A program made the position numbers and the translations under genes. A stretch of 64,000 nt of DNA from Atrina japonica (taxonomy: Eukaryota; Mollusca; Bivalvia; Pterioida; Pinnidae): contig BROG01000137.1 of the NCBI GenBank assembly GCA_030159075.1, positions 886,501 to 950,500 of the forward strand, given 5' to 3'. Of the stretch, positions 63,580 to 64,000 are shown piece by piece. The stretch's first letter is position 1. Each line of letters starts with the position of its first letter. A model generated the notes under the pieces. That model saw nothing but the letters and a program-made list of their open reading frames with translations, made no database searches and was not told the DNA's origin.

Positions 63580-64000
63580 TAGCAGAATAATTTTACATTT
63601 TTTCATGGTTTCAGATGTGAATAGTAAATCAAATTTTAGGTTATCTGAGCAAGAGGTATCGGTTATCATCTGTTATATGTCATCCATATATTTTTCCCAA
63701 TAATAAACTCTTAAGATACATTTTGTAGGTTTAAACCATAAAGTGGTTGGGAAGTATTCCTGTAGGACAGAGCTTAATAATCTGAAAAGAAAAGCGACTG
63801 GCTCAAAAATGGGACCGCAAAGTTTTGTGCATGATACTTCGGTGATTCTTGAATACCTTTGGGCATTTCTCTCGTGAGTGGTTTTATTGTTAATGTCAAG
63901 GTCGTGACATAACAATTGTGTCATTATCAACGAACATTGCACTGGAGCTCCATAGTTGATGTCATTTTCTTACTGAATAGTGAGCACATACCTTGAAATC
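63580..64000. other. Downstream intergenic, no gene seen
   Basis: Only an AATAAA at about 63702 and ordinary AT-rich sequence. Confidence 0.4.

Overview
This is a window of an AT-rich eukaryotic nuclear genome, most likely a bivalve mollusc. The evidence is one widely spaced, spliced housekeeping gene whose protein is an animal-type DHX33, tRNA-headed SINEs, degraded LINE, Penelope-like and Tc1 copies, many short terminal-inverted-repeat elements, a strong excess of TACATGTA palindromes, and dispersed repeats of the 'ggcccattgggcc' type that I associate with bivalves. The species assignment is inference. There are no operons, rRNA genes, CRISPR arrays or other bacterial features.

Layout. 1-4.4 kb is AT-rich intergenic DNA with a possible small two-exon gene end at 3952-4255. 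4.5-5.8 kb is a 48-bp minisatellite. 5.83-11.05 kb is one dead L1/Tx1-like LINE, itself broken by a TTAA-flanked element, a SINE with exact target-site duplications, a short TIR element and a foldback. 11-21.5 kb is repeats plus a Tc1-like transposase relic (about 18.2-18.7 kb, minus strand) and a possible untranslated first exon ending at 14350. From 21,617 to 61,323 the plus strand carries DHX33 in 20 coding exons (676 codons by my reconstruction). All intron phases close and the helicase motifs I, Ia, Ib, II (DEAH), III, IV, V and VI appear in order. 61.3-64 kb holds decayed copies of the DHX33 last exon, SINEs and a nested TIR element.

The most striking observation is that three intron/exon boundaries of this one gene (exon 9, exon 13, and the last exon 20) have been tandemly amplified together with their 3' splice sites. 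At exon 9, five 30-bp copies stay in frame, so five alternative acceptors would each give a translatable protein with 0-4 extra 10-residue units just before helicase motif IV. At exon 13, a 31-bp unit containing the acceptor and the first exon bases has grown to about 106 copies (3.3 kb) and fills most of intron 12. Downstream of exon 20, decayed copies of the C-terminal coding block and its acceptor fill about 0.9 kb. Introns 3, 5, 7, 9 and 18 carry further unrelated minisatellites.

Limits: exon boundaries come from reading splice sites, phases and recalled similarity to the DHX33 family. The transcription start, polyadenylation site, copy counts and transposon families are approximate.
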